From NCBI GenBank assembly GCA_009746045.1, contig RPFO01000041.1, positions 8,431,841-8,495,840 of the forward strand: DNA of 64,000 bases. Direction: 5' to 3'. The translations under genes and the position numbers were made by a program. Source of the DNA: Mesostigma viride (lineage: Eukaryota; Streptophyta; Mesostigmatophyceae; Mesostigmatales; Mesostigmataceae). Shown one piece after another: positions 10,325-22,378 of the stretch (position 1 is the first letter of the stretch; the number at the start of each line of letters is the position of its first letter). The notes under the pieces were generated by a model. That model was not told where the DNA came from. It was given only the letters and a program-made list of their open reading frames with translations, and did not search any database.

Positions 10325-11801
10325 CTAGCTACGCCATCCCCTGTAAATAGTCAATCACCCCTTGGGGAAGGTGTGCTGGATGTACATAAGGATAGGGGTG
10401 TGCCCCTTGTACAGCACCAAGGGTGTAAAGATGTTGTTCTTCCACTGGATTGCAATAACAATGCTGCAGCTGAATTCCCTATTCCTCATGCAGGTGGTGG
10501 GTCTCCAGCAGGTGCTGGCCTGGATGGCCAAGGGACCTTGCTGGAAGGGCCTGGAGCGGTCCAGGGTGCAGGGCCTGGCTTGGAGAGTCAGGGTGGCCTG
10601 CAGGGAAGCCCTGGAACCTCAGGAGTGGATCATGTGTCCCCACACATGGTTCAGACGTCTCGCCAGGTCAGTACTGAGAGAGTGCTGAGCTATGCTGAGG
10701 CTGGCCATAGGTTGCATCACATGTTTGGGCATTCTGGGCAGGCTGCAATGTTTGCTTGGAAGCTAGGTAGGGAGCCTTTACGGGAGGCTTGCCAGGCTGC
10801 TGCTGAGAACTGTGGTTGCCAGGAGAATGCTGTTCACCCACCTCAGTCCCATGCTATAGGGAGCCTGCTAGGGAGCGTGGCGACATCCAGATGGATATCC
10901 AGCATATCAGGGGCTTGTATATATTGGTGGGGGTGGACAGGTTCAGTATATACAGACTGATAGACGTTCTGCCTGGTATGCAGGAGCATCACTTGTTGTT
11001 GGGGATGAAGGCCCTAGTCCCAGGCTTTGGGGTGTGCAGGAGTGTGCAGGCAGACTTGCAGTTTGACTGTTTGCTCAAGCATCAGGACCAGCTGCCTTGT
11101 AAGCTGGTAGTATAGTCCCCAGAGAGAGTCATGGGCAGCAAGGGGCTGTAGAGAGATCCATACGTGAAGTGAAGACAGTGGTGCTAGCAGCAGAGACAGT
11201 GCCACTTGTGGCATCTGCCTTAGAGAGGGCAGCCTGGTGTAAGGGGATAGAAGAGCAGCTGAACCACAGGGTTAACTATTACTTTGATGGTGTGGCTGTC
11301 TCTCCCCTGGCCCTGCAGTATAGCTCATTACCTGAAAACGTGGTGCAGGCCAGTCTTAGGAAGGCAGACAGGCTGTTTGCCCAGCTGAGACGTAAGGACA
11401 AGAACTGGAATGTGCTGAGGCCTCAGGTGGGGCTGAAGGTCAGGATGTGGAAGGAACCATCTATTCCAGGCAAGCGGGGGAAGTGGCAGGATGGGGTTGT
11501 CACTCGTGTGGAAGAAGCTAACAGATCTTGCCTGGAGGCTTTGGAAAAGGATCCAAGGCACGTGTACAGGTTGTCCTGGGCTCATGTCAAGGAAAGAAGG
11601 CCACATGCAATCTGGCCTGCAGACGGGCCAGGCCCTCCCAGCTGGGTTGAGGAGCCAGGCCAGAGCCAGGCAGCAGCAGCTAACAATCCTCTGGTGGTGG
11701 ATGATGGTCTGTCCCTGCTGGAGGATGACGAGCAGGAAGAGCTGCTGAAGCAACTGTCACAAGGCCAGAGGGGACGGGCAGCCACCTAAGGCCCGGGGGC
11801 C
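10325..11801 (+). pseudogene. pol, integrase part, with stops and frameshifts
   Basis: Homology to the better copy at 50169 is clear across its length. It has the zinc-binding start (GHRLHHMFGHSGQ...CGC), the integrase core with DIQMDIQHIRG, VQADLQFDC and GAVERSIREVK (candidate D, D and E catalytic residues) and a basic tail with KVRMWKEPSIPGKRGKW. Small changes break it: an extra TA near 10857 and an in-frame TAG near 11113, where the better copy reads VVVP. The frame ends at 11788 against a MITE that separates integrase from protease. Confidence 0.8.
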
Positions 11802-12584
11802 ATCAAGTTTCGTTTAAGTGGCCAGCCGGAGCGGCTGCTTAGGTTTTAGCGGGCAAGTGTTCGAAGCGCGTCATTGGTGAATTACTGGGGAACTTGGGTT
11901 TCCCCGCGAAACTCCAACCGCACGTTCAGATTTCCAAATCTCAAGTAAAGTTCGGCGCAACTTTCTGAACGGGGGCAGTTGACGAGCAGCATCCCTCCGG
12001 ACGAATGAATTGCGTTCCATACTTGCGCAAAATTTTGAAAGGTAGCTTGCGTGCAGCCCTACTAAAATTTGCGCGGACGTTCAGATTTCCAAATCTCAAG
12101 TAAATTTCGGCGGAACTTTCTGAACGGGGGTAGTTGGCGGGCAGCGTTCCTCCAGACGAATGAAATGCGTTCCATACTAGCGCAAAATTTTGAAAGGTAG
12201 CTTGCGTGCAGCCCTACTAAAATTTGCGCGAAGTGTGGGACTGAAAATTCGTAACGGAAACTTTTTGGTAGTTGCCGTCACTTCCTCTTGTGCAAACATG
12301 TGGGAGTGAAAATTCGTAACGGAAACTTTTTGGTAGTTGCCGTCACTTCATTTTGCGCGAGTGTTGGGCTGAAAATCCGTAACGGAAACGTTTTGGTAGT
12401 TGGCGTCACTTCCTTTGGTTTGACTGAAAATTCGCTGAAATTCGCTGAATTCGTACCGTAGCCTAATTTTTAGTACCTCGAAGTGACGGGGCACCTAAAA
12501 ATTTGCCCACAAGTACACTTGGCAGCGCGCTCACTGGGAAAAATTGTACAGCCGCTCCGGCGGGCCACTTGAACGAATTGTAAT
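11802..12584. mobile_element. 783-bp MITE inserted in pol
   Basis: Comparison with the uninterrupted copy at 51645 shows an insertion flanked by GCC (11799-11801 and 12585-12587). The ends are imperfect inverted repeats of about 38 bp containing AAGTGGCC and GCCGGAGCGGCTG. The interior holds two tandem copies of a unit of about 155 bp (from about 11915 and 12075) and three copies of a unit of about 65 bp containing CGTAACGGAAAC. No protein is encoded. A 3-bp duplication and long terminal repeats fit several DNA transposon groups, so the superfamily is left open. Confidence 0.75.
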
Positions 12585-12587
12585 GCC

Positions 12588-14693
12588 TCTCATGGCGGAC
12601 GTCATCCGAGCACTCATGCGCAGCAAACATGATCCCAAGGTATCCAAGCTCACGGGGTGGGGGTCGTGCTGGGCAGCTACAATGGAAGTAGATACCAACT
12701 CACAGGTGTCTGTCATCAGTCAGGGAAGAGGATGCTGTAGGCTTGCAGATGTCCCATCCCAGTTGCCTTGCTGTGTCTGATTTCTCAGGAAAGGTGTCCA
12801 TGAAGATCCTAGGGGAAGTGAGTGTGCCTATCTTAGGGGTGCCCACCACGTTCTGTGTGGTAGAGGGCTATCAGGGGCCTGCCATACTGGGTCAGAACTT
12901 CTTGTGCATGCCAGGGGTTACCTTGACCTCTGATGAGTTGGCACTAGAAGGCAGAGGCAGCCTCCCCCTTGAAAGATATCACTATTCCCAGGGTCTTGCT
13001 GTGGCGGTGAAGGCTGTTAAGAGTCAGCATGCTGAGGGTCCCCAAGGTCAGGAGCCCATAGCTGAGGACCTGTTGATCATCCCAACCACCTTTGATCCAC
13101 GGCAGTTAGGGGTAAACAGGTACCAGATAGCTGCTCACAGTCCTATTCCCTGGCGCCAGTTAGTCGAGATGATGCAAAGCCCCAAGATGGCTAAGGCATG
13201 GACTCTTGGCTTTGTTGCTTCTGGGCATGAGTGGATAGTTTCCAACTGTGCAGAACCTGTGGATGAGCTGCCAGAAGTTCACCAACTGCTCAGATTGATG
13301 TTTGTCCTCAAGCTCAAGGAGGTAGATGGTGTCCAGGTGCCACATGTCAGACCAGTTGTAACCGAGTATCATGGCACTGGCCAGTTGTTAGATGAGGAGC
13401 TCTATACTCCAGGGATGCTGCATGACACGTGGAGGATTCTGCTGTGTATATTTCTGTCTTTTCTGGTTAAGGGTGTGCCCTATAGCTCTGTGCTGATTGA
13501 TTTCAAGAGGGCTTTTCTTAAGGGTGACCAGGATCAGGCTAGGCAGACTTGGAGAGATATCCCTCCTTTCTTTGTGACTGTACCTGCTGTCTGGAGAGCA
13601 GAGATAAAGGCCAGGTACCTGAGAATTCTGAAAGGATTGGAAGGTCTCAGGTCCAGTCCCATCATCTGGAGGAAGAGCCTAGAGAAGTTCTTGAAGAATA
13701 CCTGTGGCTTTTCTGTGTCTCCAGTGGATCCCTGTTTGTTCCAAGGGTCCCACAATGGCCTCCCTGTCTTTGCCTCACTGCATGGTGATGACCTGCATCT
13801 CATAGGTCCACCAGACTGGGTTGAGGCTGTTTTGGCCAAAATCCAGAAGCGATTTGAGCTCGGTAAAATACAGCACATGGTGGAGAATGAGCCTATGGTC
13901 TTCTGTGGCATGCAGGCTACGTTGTTCCAGGCGAAGGGCTCGTGGTTCATCAAGATGGAGGGTGGTAAGGACTATCCACAGCAGATTATAGATGCATTGC
14001 AGGAGCCCATCACGCAGGCTAGGTGTGCTACCATCAGGGGCATGCTGGCATGGCTTGCAAGTATATGTGCCCCTGACTTGCTGGTCTTGAGTCGACTTAC
14101 TGATTCCCAGCTAGTTGAGGTGGGTGCTGAGAGTGTGGTGCAGGCTGTCCTGATGTCTCCCCCTCTTATCCTGGGTCCTGTGGACTTGTACAAGCCCCTT
14201 GACATGATCCTCTATGTAGACAGTTCTATGGACAATAGGAAGGTCACAGAGGTCAGGAGCAGGGCAGCAGCATTAGTTACCCTGGAGCAAGATCACACCT
14301 CACTTGTTACCTGGTACAGTCGGTTGCAAAACAGGGTTACACCCAGCGCTGATATTGCTGAGTGCAGGGCAATCTGTGAAGGGCTGCATGCTGCTCTATA
14401 CTTGAGGGAGCTCTTCTACCAGCTATGTCAAGTGGCTTCCTGTAGATTGCAGCTGCAACACACTGGTGAGGACTGATAGCATGGGCATGGTGCAATTTGT
14501 GCACAGGCAGCTGGCCAGGAGCAGGGACCTTGTTGACTACTTGCTGCTCAAGGAGATGTCCTACCTAGCTCACATTGAACATGTGCCTGGTGTGGACAAC
14601 CCTGCAGATGCCCTCACCAAGCTGGAGGAGAAGGCGGAGCGGCAGTACCCCCTGCTCCGTGGGCTCATGGACCCCTTACACGGGCGGCCATAG
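12588..14693 (+). pseudogene. pol, protease-RT-RNase H part, frameshifted
   Basis: The region starts with a retropepsin-like domain: VDTNSQVSV near 12690 and AILGQNFLC near 12885, the latter being the usual hydrophobic-hydrophobic-Gly motif. A 4-bp duplication near 12720 breaks the frame between them. From 12743 the frame stays open for 577 codons with copia-type RT motifs: DFKRAFLKG (D of motif A), GLRSSPIIW, and HGDD at 13781-13792 in place of YVDD. RNase H follows with YVDSSMD and AECRAI, then a frameshift at about 14470 puts RTDSMGMV and NPADALTK in another frame (14466-14693). The same RNase H frameshift is present in the copy ending at 26720. Confidence 0.85.
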
Positions 14694-16021
14694 AGACCAG
14701 GCCTTGCTTCAGCTTGGGTGTCCCCAGTGGGTTGTTTGACCAAAGTGCCAAGTGGTGACTGGTGCTTACTGGTTGACAACCGGTCCTTCAGGGTTAGGTA
14801 CACCCTCCTGGACAGGAGTTGGTGTGGAATGCACTCCTACCAGCAGAGAATCCTGCCTGGCCCTCCCCATGGGGTTCAGAAGAGTCGCCAGGACTTAAGT
14901 CGACGCCTTTGGCCTCAAACAGTTAGGCCATGCAAGGGCAACCCGAATGCTGGTTCTTACAGGTTGCTGTACATATGTTTTCTAGTGCTTGTTTCCAACC
15001 TGTTGCTAATAATGAACCTGGTTGTGTGACCATGTGGTACATGGTTGCCAGGGAGCCACATTCTGGGTTATATAATGCTTGAATACAACATAATCGTGTC
15101 ACTCTCATGTTGTTCTCATGGTTTCGGCTTTTTTCTTGTAAACGTTGGCTGAGCGCCGACGGCTGAGGCTATGGCGGTACAAGAAGTGCCTCACCAGCCT
15201 TGCGCTCAGCATGGGTGCGGGGCTAAAATTTGTTAACCAAATTTCCGGCATCCATGATCCCTGGCTGCTTAAGGCGGTTGGGATTCATGGCTGCCATTGG
15301 CCCGGAATTAATGTCCGGGTGATCGGGGTTTAAATGCGAAGCGGGGGCTGATGCATTATTTAATGGCTGGTTTGTTTGAAAGAAACGGCCAGCTGGCCGG
15401 GTTGGGCAAGGGCTAGCTTGCTTGATGGTTCCGTACCTGGGGATGCTTGCGCCTCGGGTTGGGCTGTCGGCAGGCTGGCCTGCCTTTGAGTTGTCTCGTA
15501 CCTGGAAATGCTTGCATTCCGGGTTGGGCTTGGCTTGAGGGCCGCCGCGGCTCGGGGGGTAAAAAATTTAAGTCACCGTTGTGGGACACGGAGCCTCGGC
15601 GCAGGAGGCAAGGGCTGAAAACCAACTTGATTTCGTAATCAGTGGTATTTCCACTTTTTTGTACGGAAGGAGTGTTTATGTGCTCGGCACTAGGTTGGTT
15701 GCTCTTCAAAAAAGTTGTAAACTGGGCGTCGGCTGGAATCAGCGGCGCCAGTCAGCAGCTTTTGCTTTGACTTTGTGTTCCGCGACAGCACCCCTTAGCG
15801 GACCAGAGAAGAGGTCGGCAACGAGGTCAGCGGGGGCCCCCGAGTGGGGTCAAAAATGCGAGCTGTGTCGATTGACAGTGCATGAATTTTTGTGCATTCA
15901 CAGTCGCTGGGAATTAAATCTGTTTTCTGGCAACGGAGAGCGCCCATCGCGACAGGACAGCTTTTGACGGGAAAGGAAATGGTGCTTCTTTAGCGGACCG
16001 GAGGGCCAGGAAGGGGAGGTT

Positions 16022-16147
16022 GGGTAATCGCGAGCCATGCCTAAGGAGTTCTTAATAGCGGTTCTGTAACCGCTACCTGTCTGTATGCATCTACTTATTG
16101 TTTTAACAAAGATGCTGGTGACTATGGTGAGCAAACGGGTGTATGAA
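16022..16147. repeat. 126-bp direct repeat, copy 1
   Basis: It is identical by eye to 16597-16722, 449 bp downstream. The repeat contains the small hairpin TAGCGGTTCTGTAACCGCTA. Both copies recur in the second body at about 28050-28175 and 28625-28750. Direct repeats in the 3' region may be a remnant of an older small insertion. Confidence 0.85.
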
Positions 16148-16596
16148 TCGGATTTCTTTGAAAAGAGTTTCTCGAAGTGAGGCGGGGAATAAGGCCGCTC
16201 ACGGGAGCCGCCTGGATGGTCGGCTGAACCGGGCGGGTTTGGCAGATGTAACCGGATTTGGCTAATGGCTGGCGACCTGGAATTGTTAGTAGGGGCAGTG
16301 GCCCTATTGTGCTACAATCTCGAAACAATCTTATGCTTAAAGTTTGACAGGGCCGGGTTTGTTGAACCGGTTTGTTGAATGATAATTAGAACCTTTCGGA
16401 AAGGGTATTTGATTGGTTGTTGTTTTTGTGGTACGGTAGGTGTCGCTACATTCTCAGGTTGGCGTGTTAAGTTAAGCTCGGTTGCTGATGTCAGCCCCGT
16501 GCTAGGGCAGTTTGACTACTTTGGCGGCGTAGTGACATTGTTGTGGTCTTTTTTCTTGTCCCACCCACCCACCCTCTTTGGTGGCCTGGTCTGCGC

Positions 16597-16722
16597 GGGT
16601 AATCGCGAGCCATGCCTAAGGAGTTCTTAATAGCGGTTCTGTAACCGCTACCTGTCTGTATGCATCTACTTATTGTTTTAACAAAGATGCTGGTGACTAT
16701 GGTGAGCAAACGGGTGTATGAA
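16597..16722. repeat. 126-bp direct repeat, copy 2
   Basis: This is the second copy of the repeat at 16022-16147. It is followed within 60 bp by the tRNA-like T-arm. Confidence 0.85.
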
Positions 16723-16776
16723 GTAATATTTGTCTTGTTCAAAGTTCCAGGTCACCTATAAACCTGGAGGTTGGGG

Positions 16777-16793
16777 TGGGGTTCAATTCCCCA
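16777..16793 (+). other. tRNA-like T-arm / B-box relic
   Basis: The sequence TGGGGTTCAATTCCCCA forms a 5-bp stem with a 7-base loop and contains GGTTCAATTCC, a perfect match to the pol III B-box consensus. A matching D-arm, 7-base anticodon loop and acceptor strand are missing, so it is not a functional tRNA gene. It may be a tRNA- or SINE-derived piece carried by the element. It is repeated near 28805. Confidence 0.35.
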
Positions 16794-17298
16794 GCAGAGC
16801 CACAGCCTGGCATGGGTGATTCCTGGGCTTAACACCCAGTGATGACATGGGCTCCCCAATAAGGCAGTATTTGCATGGGTGCTACCTAAGTCTCTTTGAG
16901 CATAAAAAGGGAAAGCTTGGCCAAGGCGGGCGCCATAAGAACGGGCGCCTGTGATAACTGTGAAAGATCAGGAACTCACAATAATACGTTCTTGGCATCC
17001 TTTAATCCCAGCCATTGGACTAGGTAATGTGACTTGACTTTAATCTAGCACCAAGTTCCCAAGGAAAGGTTGGGAGCTGACCAAGGGGTCAGGGGATAAC
17101 CTGGGGTGACCTCTGATTCACTGGCCAGTATGATTCACTGGTCCAAGGGCATATATGTTGTTACCCAAAAGGAGGCAGGACCCTGGGCCCTAGCAGGTCT
17201 GATCAACCTCAAGGGACCAAGTGGTCTGTGGCTGAGTGGGCACAAGCAAGGTTAGGCTTGTTTCAAGCTGGTCCAGCTCCAAAAGAAGAAAGGGTTGG

Positions 17299-17425
17299 AG
17301 TTAGCATTTTGGGCAACCAATATGCTAAGTGGATGCAGTTTGGAAAGACCTTTCCAACGCCGTGCTGACCGCCTGAAACAGACAAGGGACGAGAAAGATA
17401 TGAGGTCCCGAAGTCCTAGCCGTCC
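17299..17425 (+). repeat. Partial LTR, first 127 bp
   Basis: It starts AGTTAGCATTTTGGG directly after the polypurine tract, where the 3' LTR of the first body should be. It matches 29327-29453 exactly by eye, then stops abruptly at 17425 where pol sequence (integrase tail) begins. A true 3' LTR would be about 647 bp, so about 520 bp are missing at this join. Confidence 0.85.
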
Positions 17426-20400
17426 GTTGATCACTCGTGTGGAGAAGCCTAACAGGATCTTGCTGGTGGCTTTGGAAAAGGATCCAAGGCACGTGTAAGG
17501 TTTGTCCTGGGCTCTCTGTCCAAGGAAAGAAGGCCACAAATGCAATCTGCATGGCCTGCAAGACGGGCCAGGCCCCTCCAGCTGGGGTTGAGGAGCCAGG
17601 GTCAGAGCCAGGCAGCAGCAGCATAACAATCCTCTGGTGGTGGATGATGGTCTGTCCCTGCTGGAGATGACGAGCAGAAAGTAAGCTTTGCTGAAGCAAC
17701 TGTCACAAGGCCAGAGGGGGGACAGAGGGCAGGCACCTAAGGCCGGGGGCCATCCAACTTTCGTTAAGTGTGCCAGCCGGACGGCTGCTTAGGTTTTAGC
17801 GGGCAATGTGTGTTTCGAAGCGCGTCAATTGGTGAATTACTGGGGAACTTGGGTTTTCCCCGCGAAAGCTCCAACCGCACGTTCAGATTCCAAATCTCAA
17901 GTAAATTGGCGCAACTGTTCTGACGGGGGCGTTGACGAGGAGCAATCCTCCGGACGAATGAATTGCGTTCCAATACTTGCGCAAGAATTTTGAAGGTAGC
18001 TTCGTGCAAGCCCTACTAAAATTTGCGCGGAACGTTCAGCTTTCCGCAAAATCTCAAGTAAATCGGCGGAACTTTCTGAACGGGGGTAGTTGGCGGGCAG
18101 CGTTCCTCCAGACGGAATGAAATGCGTTCCCATAACTAGCGCAAAATTTTGAAAGGTAGCTTGCGTGCAGCCCTACTAAAGTTTGCGCGAAAGTGTGGGA
18201 CTGAATTCCGTAACGAAACCTTTTGGTAGTTCCGTCACTTGCCTCTTGTGCAAACATGTGGGAGTGAAATTCGTAACGGAAACTTTTTGGTAGTTGCCGT
18301 CACTTCATTTGGCGCGAGTGTTGGGGCTGAAAATCCGTAAACGGAAAACGTTTTGGTAGTTGGCGTCACTTCCTTTGGTTTGACTGAAATTCGCTGAAAT
18401 TCGCTGAATTCGTAACCAGTAGCCTATTTTAGTAACCCTTCGAAGTGACGGGGGCACCTAAAAAAATTTGCCCACAAGTACACTTGGCAGCGCGCTCACT
18501 GGGAAAAATTGGTACAGCCGCTCCGGCGGGCCACTTGAAGAATTGTAATGCCTCTCATGGCGGACGTCATACGAGCACGTCATGCGCAGCAAACATGATC
18601 CCAAAGGTATCCAAGCTCACGGGGTGGGGGTCGTGCCTGGGCAGCCTACAATGGGAAGTAGAATACCAACTCACAGGTGTTCTGTCAATCACGCTCCAGG
18701 GAAGAGGTGCTGTAGCTTGCAAGATGTCCAATCCCAGTTGCCTTGCTGTGTCTGATTTTCTCAGGAAAGGTGTCCATGAAGATCCTAGGGAAAGTGAAGT
18801 GTGCTATCTTAGGGGTGCCCCACGTTCTGTGTGGTAGAGGGCTATCAGGGGCTGCCATAGCTGGGTCAGAACTTCCTTTGCATGCCAGGGGGTTAACCTG
18901 ACCTCTGATTGAGTTGGCATCTGAGAAGGCAGAGGCAAGCCTCCCCTTGGAATAGATATCGAACTATCCCAGGGTCTTGGCTGTGGCGGTGAAGGCTGGT
19001 TAAGAAGTCCCAGCATGCTGGGGTCCAAGGTCAGGAGCCCATAGCTGAGGACCTGTTGATCATCCACCATCCTTTGATCCAACGCGCCAGTTTAGGGGTA
19101 AACAGGACCAGATAGCTGCCTTCACAGTCCTATTCCTGGCGCCAGTTTTAGTCGAGTGATGCAGAAGACCCCCGAAAGATTGGCTAAGGATGGACTCTTG
19201 GCTGTGTTGGGCTGTCTGGGGGCATGAGTGATAGTTTCCAAACTGTGCAGAACCTGTGATGAAGCTGCCAGAAGTTTCACCAACTGCTGCCAGGATTGAT
19301 TGTTCGTCCTCGAAGCTCAAGGAGGTTAGATGGTGTCTCAGGTGCCACATGGTCAGCACCAGTTGTAAAACCGAGTATCATCGGCACTGGCCAGTTGTTA
19401 AGATGTAAGGAGCTCTAATACTCAGGGATGCTGCATGACACGTGGAGGAGTTCTGCTGGTGTATTCTGTCTTTCTGTGTTAAGGGTGTGCCCTATGAGCT
19501 CTGGTGCTGATTGATTTCAGAGGGCTTTTCTAAGGGTGACCAGGGGATCAAAGGCTAGGCAGACTTGGAGAGATATCCCTCCCTTTCCTTTGTTGACTGT
19601 ACCTGCTGTCTGGAAGCAGAGATAAAGGCCAAGGTACGTGAGAATTCTGAAGATTGGAAGGTCTCCGGTCCGTCCCATCTAATCTGGGGAAGAGCCTAGA
19701 GAAGGTTCTGTTGAATGAATACCTGTGGCTTTTGCTGTGTCTCCAGTGGATTCCCTGTTTGTTTCGCAAGGGTCCCACAATGGCTTCACCCTGGTTCTTT
19801 GCCTCACTGCATGGTGATGACCTGCATCCTCATAGGTCACCAGACTGGGTTGAGGCTGTTTTGGGCCAATCCAGAAAAGCGATTTGAGCTCGGGTAAAAT
19901 ACAGCACATGGTGGAGAAATGAGCCATGGTCCTTCTGTGGCATGGCAGGCTACGTTTGTTCCAGGCGAATGGCTCGTGGTTCATCAAGGATGGAGGGTGG
20001 TAAGGACTATCCACAAGCAGAATTATAGGATGCATTGCGAGCCCCATTCCCAGGCTAGGTGTTTCTACCATCAGGGGCATGCTGGCAGTGGCTTGCAAGT
20101 ATATGTGCCCCTGACTTGCTGGTCTTGAGTGCGACTGTAAACTGATTCCCCAGCTAGTTGGAGGTTGGGTGCTGAGAGTGTGGTGCAGGCTGTCCTGAAT
20201 GTCTCCCCCTCTTATTCGCTGGTCTGTGGGACTTGTAGCAAAGCCCCCTTGACATGATCCTCTATGTAGACCAAGTTCATGGACCAATAGGAAGGTCACA
20301 GAAGGTCAGGAGCAGGGCAGCAGCATTAGTTACCCTGGAGCAAAGAATCACACCGTCACTTGTTACCTGGTACAGTCGGGTTGCAAAACGGGGTTACACC

Positions 20401-21046
20401 CCAGCGCTGATATGCTTGAAAGTGCAGGGCAATGCTGTGAAGGGCTGCATGCTGCTCTAGTAGCTTGAGGGAGCTCTTCTATCCCAGCTATGTCAAGTGG
20501 CTTTCCTGTAGATTGGCAGCTGCACACACTGGGTGAGGGACTCGATAGCATGGTGCATGGTGCAATTTGTGCACAGGCAGCTGGCCAGGAAGCAGGTTAA
20601 CGCTTGTTGACTACTTGCTGCACAAGGGAGATGTCCTACCTAGCTCAGCATTGAACATGTGCCTGGGTGTGGACAACCCTGCAGAATGCCCCTCACCGAA
20701 GCTGGAGGGAGAAAGGCGGAGCGGCAGTACGCTCCCTGCTCCGTGGGCTCATGGACCCCATTAACAACACGGGCGGCCATAAGACCAGCGGCCTTGCTTC
20801 AGCTTGTGGTGTCCCCAGTGGGTGTTTGCCAAGTGCCAAAGTGGTGACTGGTGCTTACTGTTGGACGAAACCCCGTCCTTCAGGGGTTAGGTACACCCGT
20901 CACTGGACAGGAGTTGGTGTGGAATGCACATCCTAACCAGCAGAGAATCTGCCTGGCCCTCTCCATGGGGTTCAGGAAGATCGCCAGGAACATATAAGTC
21001 GACGCCTTTGGCCTCAAACAGTTTAGGCATGCAAGGGCAACAAACC
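17426..21046 (+). pseudogene. Indel-rich second copy of pol and 3' sequence
   Basis: The segment is collinear with about 11500-14960: integrase tail, the 783-bp MITE, protease, RT, RNase H and the start of the 3' region. Single-base gains and losses occur roughly every 15-30 bases, in coding and non-coding DNA alike and often in homopolymers, so no frame longer than about 130 codons survives. The pattern is unlike the substitution-dominated decay of the other copies. It ends at a 5-bp GGCAA shared with gag, where a third copy begins mid-gag. It is best treated as low-accuracy sequence until checked. Confidence 0.75.
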
Positions 21047-22378
21047 GGGCGACGGCGACAAGGGCGAGGTGGAGGCACCGGCAGGGGAAAGCCAGGAGCC
21101 TAGGAAGGACAAGGAGCAGCTGGTGGGGGAGGCGATCCCTACCAGCGACGGCGATGGGGGAAAGCGGCCGGGAGCAAGCGACGACACGAAGACGCTCGGT
21201 GGAGGAGGCGCGCAAGGTGCGGGCGACATGGCCATCTGACGCGATAACGATGGAACGGGCAACCAGCCGTGGAGAAGCGTAAGAGGGACCTCCGCTGACG
21301 GCAATGGTAAGAGGCTTCATGTGGATGTGCCTCCCCTGTGCCTGCTGGCCCAAGTGGTGCTGTTGTTGTGACACCCGCTGTGGTGGAGCCAGTGAAGGCG
21401 CTGCCAGGGTCGAGGCCTCACATGAGTGCAGTCACTGTTATGAATGGCAAAAGCCTCTTAACCCACCACTAGCACAGGAAGCTTTAGACAAGTGGCTAGA
21501 GGACATGGAGCTTGTTGTGCTCTCCGTGGACCCCACTGTCAACCTAGTGCAAGTGTTTCACTCGTCCACGTGCAACAGGGACTCGTCAGAGCGTGTCAGG
21601 GAGAAGGCTAGGACTGCTGTCAAGGATAAGCTAACCTGGGCACAGTTCCTGGATGGGTTGAGGGAGGAGTTCTCTGACAAGGTTCTCAACCTCACCAACT
21701 ACTACAAACATCAGTATGACACCTTTGAGATAGTGGGCCCTGTGGCAGAGGAATGGGCTAGGCTCAACCGTATCAGGGACAAGGGGGCCAAGTATGGCTT
21801 CCTGGTCACAGATAGGGCCTTGGCAGACTATTTCCTGGACCGTATGGGTTTGAGTGTGGATGGGAGGAACAGTGCCCGCATGTTTCTTAACCAGACTGAT
21901 GGCTCCTTGCGTGCTCTGGAGCTTGTAATCCTCAGCATAAGGAAGCCAGATCCTGCCTGCAAAGCTATCCAGTCCCATGGCAGCAATGCCACCTCCGCTG
22001 TGCAGGGCCAAGGTGATGTCCCCGGGTACCCAGCCCGTGATGGGGCAAGGCCCAACAAGCGTAAGCGCTTCAGGCGCCAGAGGCAGGGGCTCAGGGTGGC
22101 AAGGGTGCAGGTTCCCAAGGAGGGGTTGGGAGCCAGCAAGCTGGTGGTCAGCAGGGTAAGGGTGGCCAAGGGCAAGGCAAGGGCCAAGCTCAAGGCAACC
22201 AGGGCAAGCAGGGTGGGCAGTCTCAGGGAGGCCAGGGGAAGCCTGGCAAGGGTGGGGCTGGGTCTGGGAAGAAGGGTGGAGCATGCTTTGTGTGTGGCAA
22301 GGAAGGTCACTGGCGTCGTGAGTGTCCTGACAGGAAGGCCAAGCCTGCTGGGGCAGGGGCCAGTCTGGGCAGCAGTGA
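21047..22378 (+). pseudogene. gag, third body, 5'-truncated and frameshifted
   Basis: It begins at the fourth codon of gag (KPGDGDKGE) without its start codon, LTR or ORF1. Single-base deletions continue to about 21450, after which the capsid-like region (KPLNPPLAQEALDKW to LNQTDGSLRALELV) is clean and lacks the 7-bp insertion found at 9834. A lost T near 22090 shifts the Gly/Gln-rich linker into another frame, while the zinc knuckle codons near 22285-22325 remain readable. It ends at the same TGA-CTAG junction (22376-22378), but the following bases carry a deletion. Confidence 0.8.

Larger units (their letters stand above)
14694..17298. other. Long 3' non-coding region of the element, with PPT
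   Basis: No coding region is seen in 2.6 kb between the RNase H end and the next LTR. It contains an imperfect duplication around GTACCTGG (about 15433-15540), a 126-bp direct repeat (16022-16147 and 16597-16722), a tRNA-like T-arm near 16777 and, at its end, the purine run AAAAGAAGAAAGGGTTGG (17281-17298) immediately before an LTR start, which is the likely polypurine tract. The region is repeated almost base for base at 26721-29326. Confidence 0.7.

Noticed and set aside
12743-14476. Independent 577-residue gene
   Set aside because: It is the RT part of pol left open between a frameshift upstream and another in RNase H; the copy at 50169 shows the full arrangement.
16720-16810. tRNA gene
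   Set aside because: Only a T-arm is convincing; the anticodon-like stem has an 11-base loop and no acceptor 5' strand is present.
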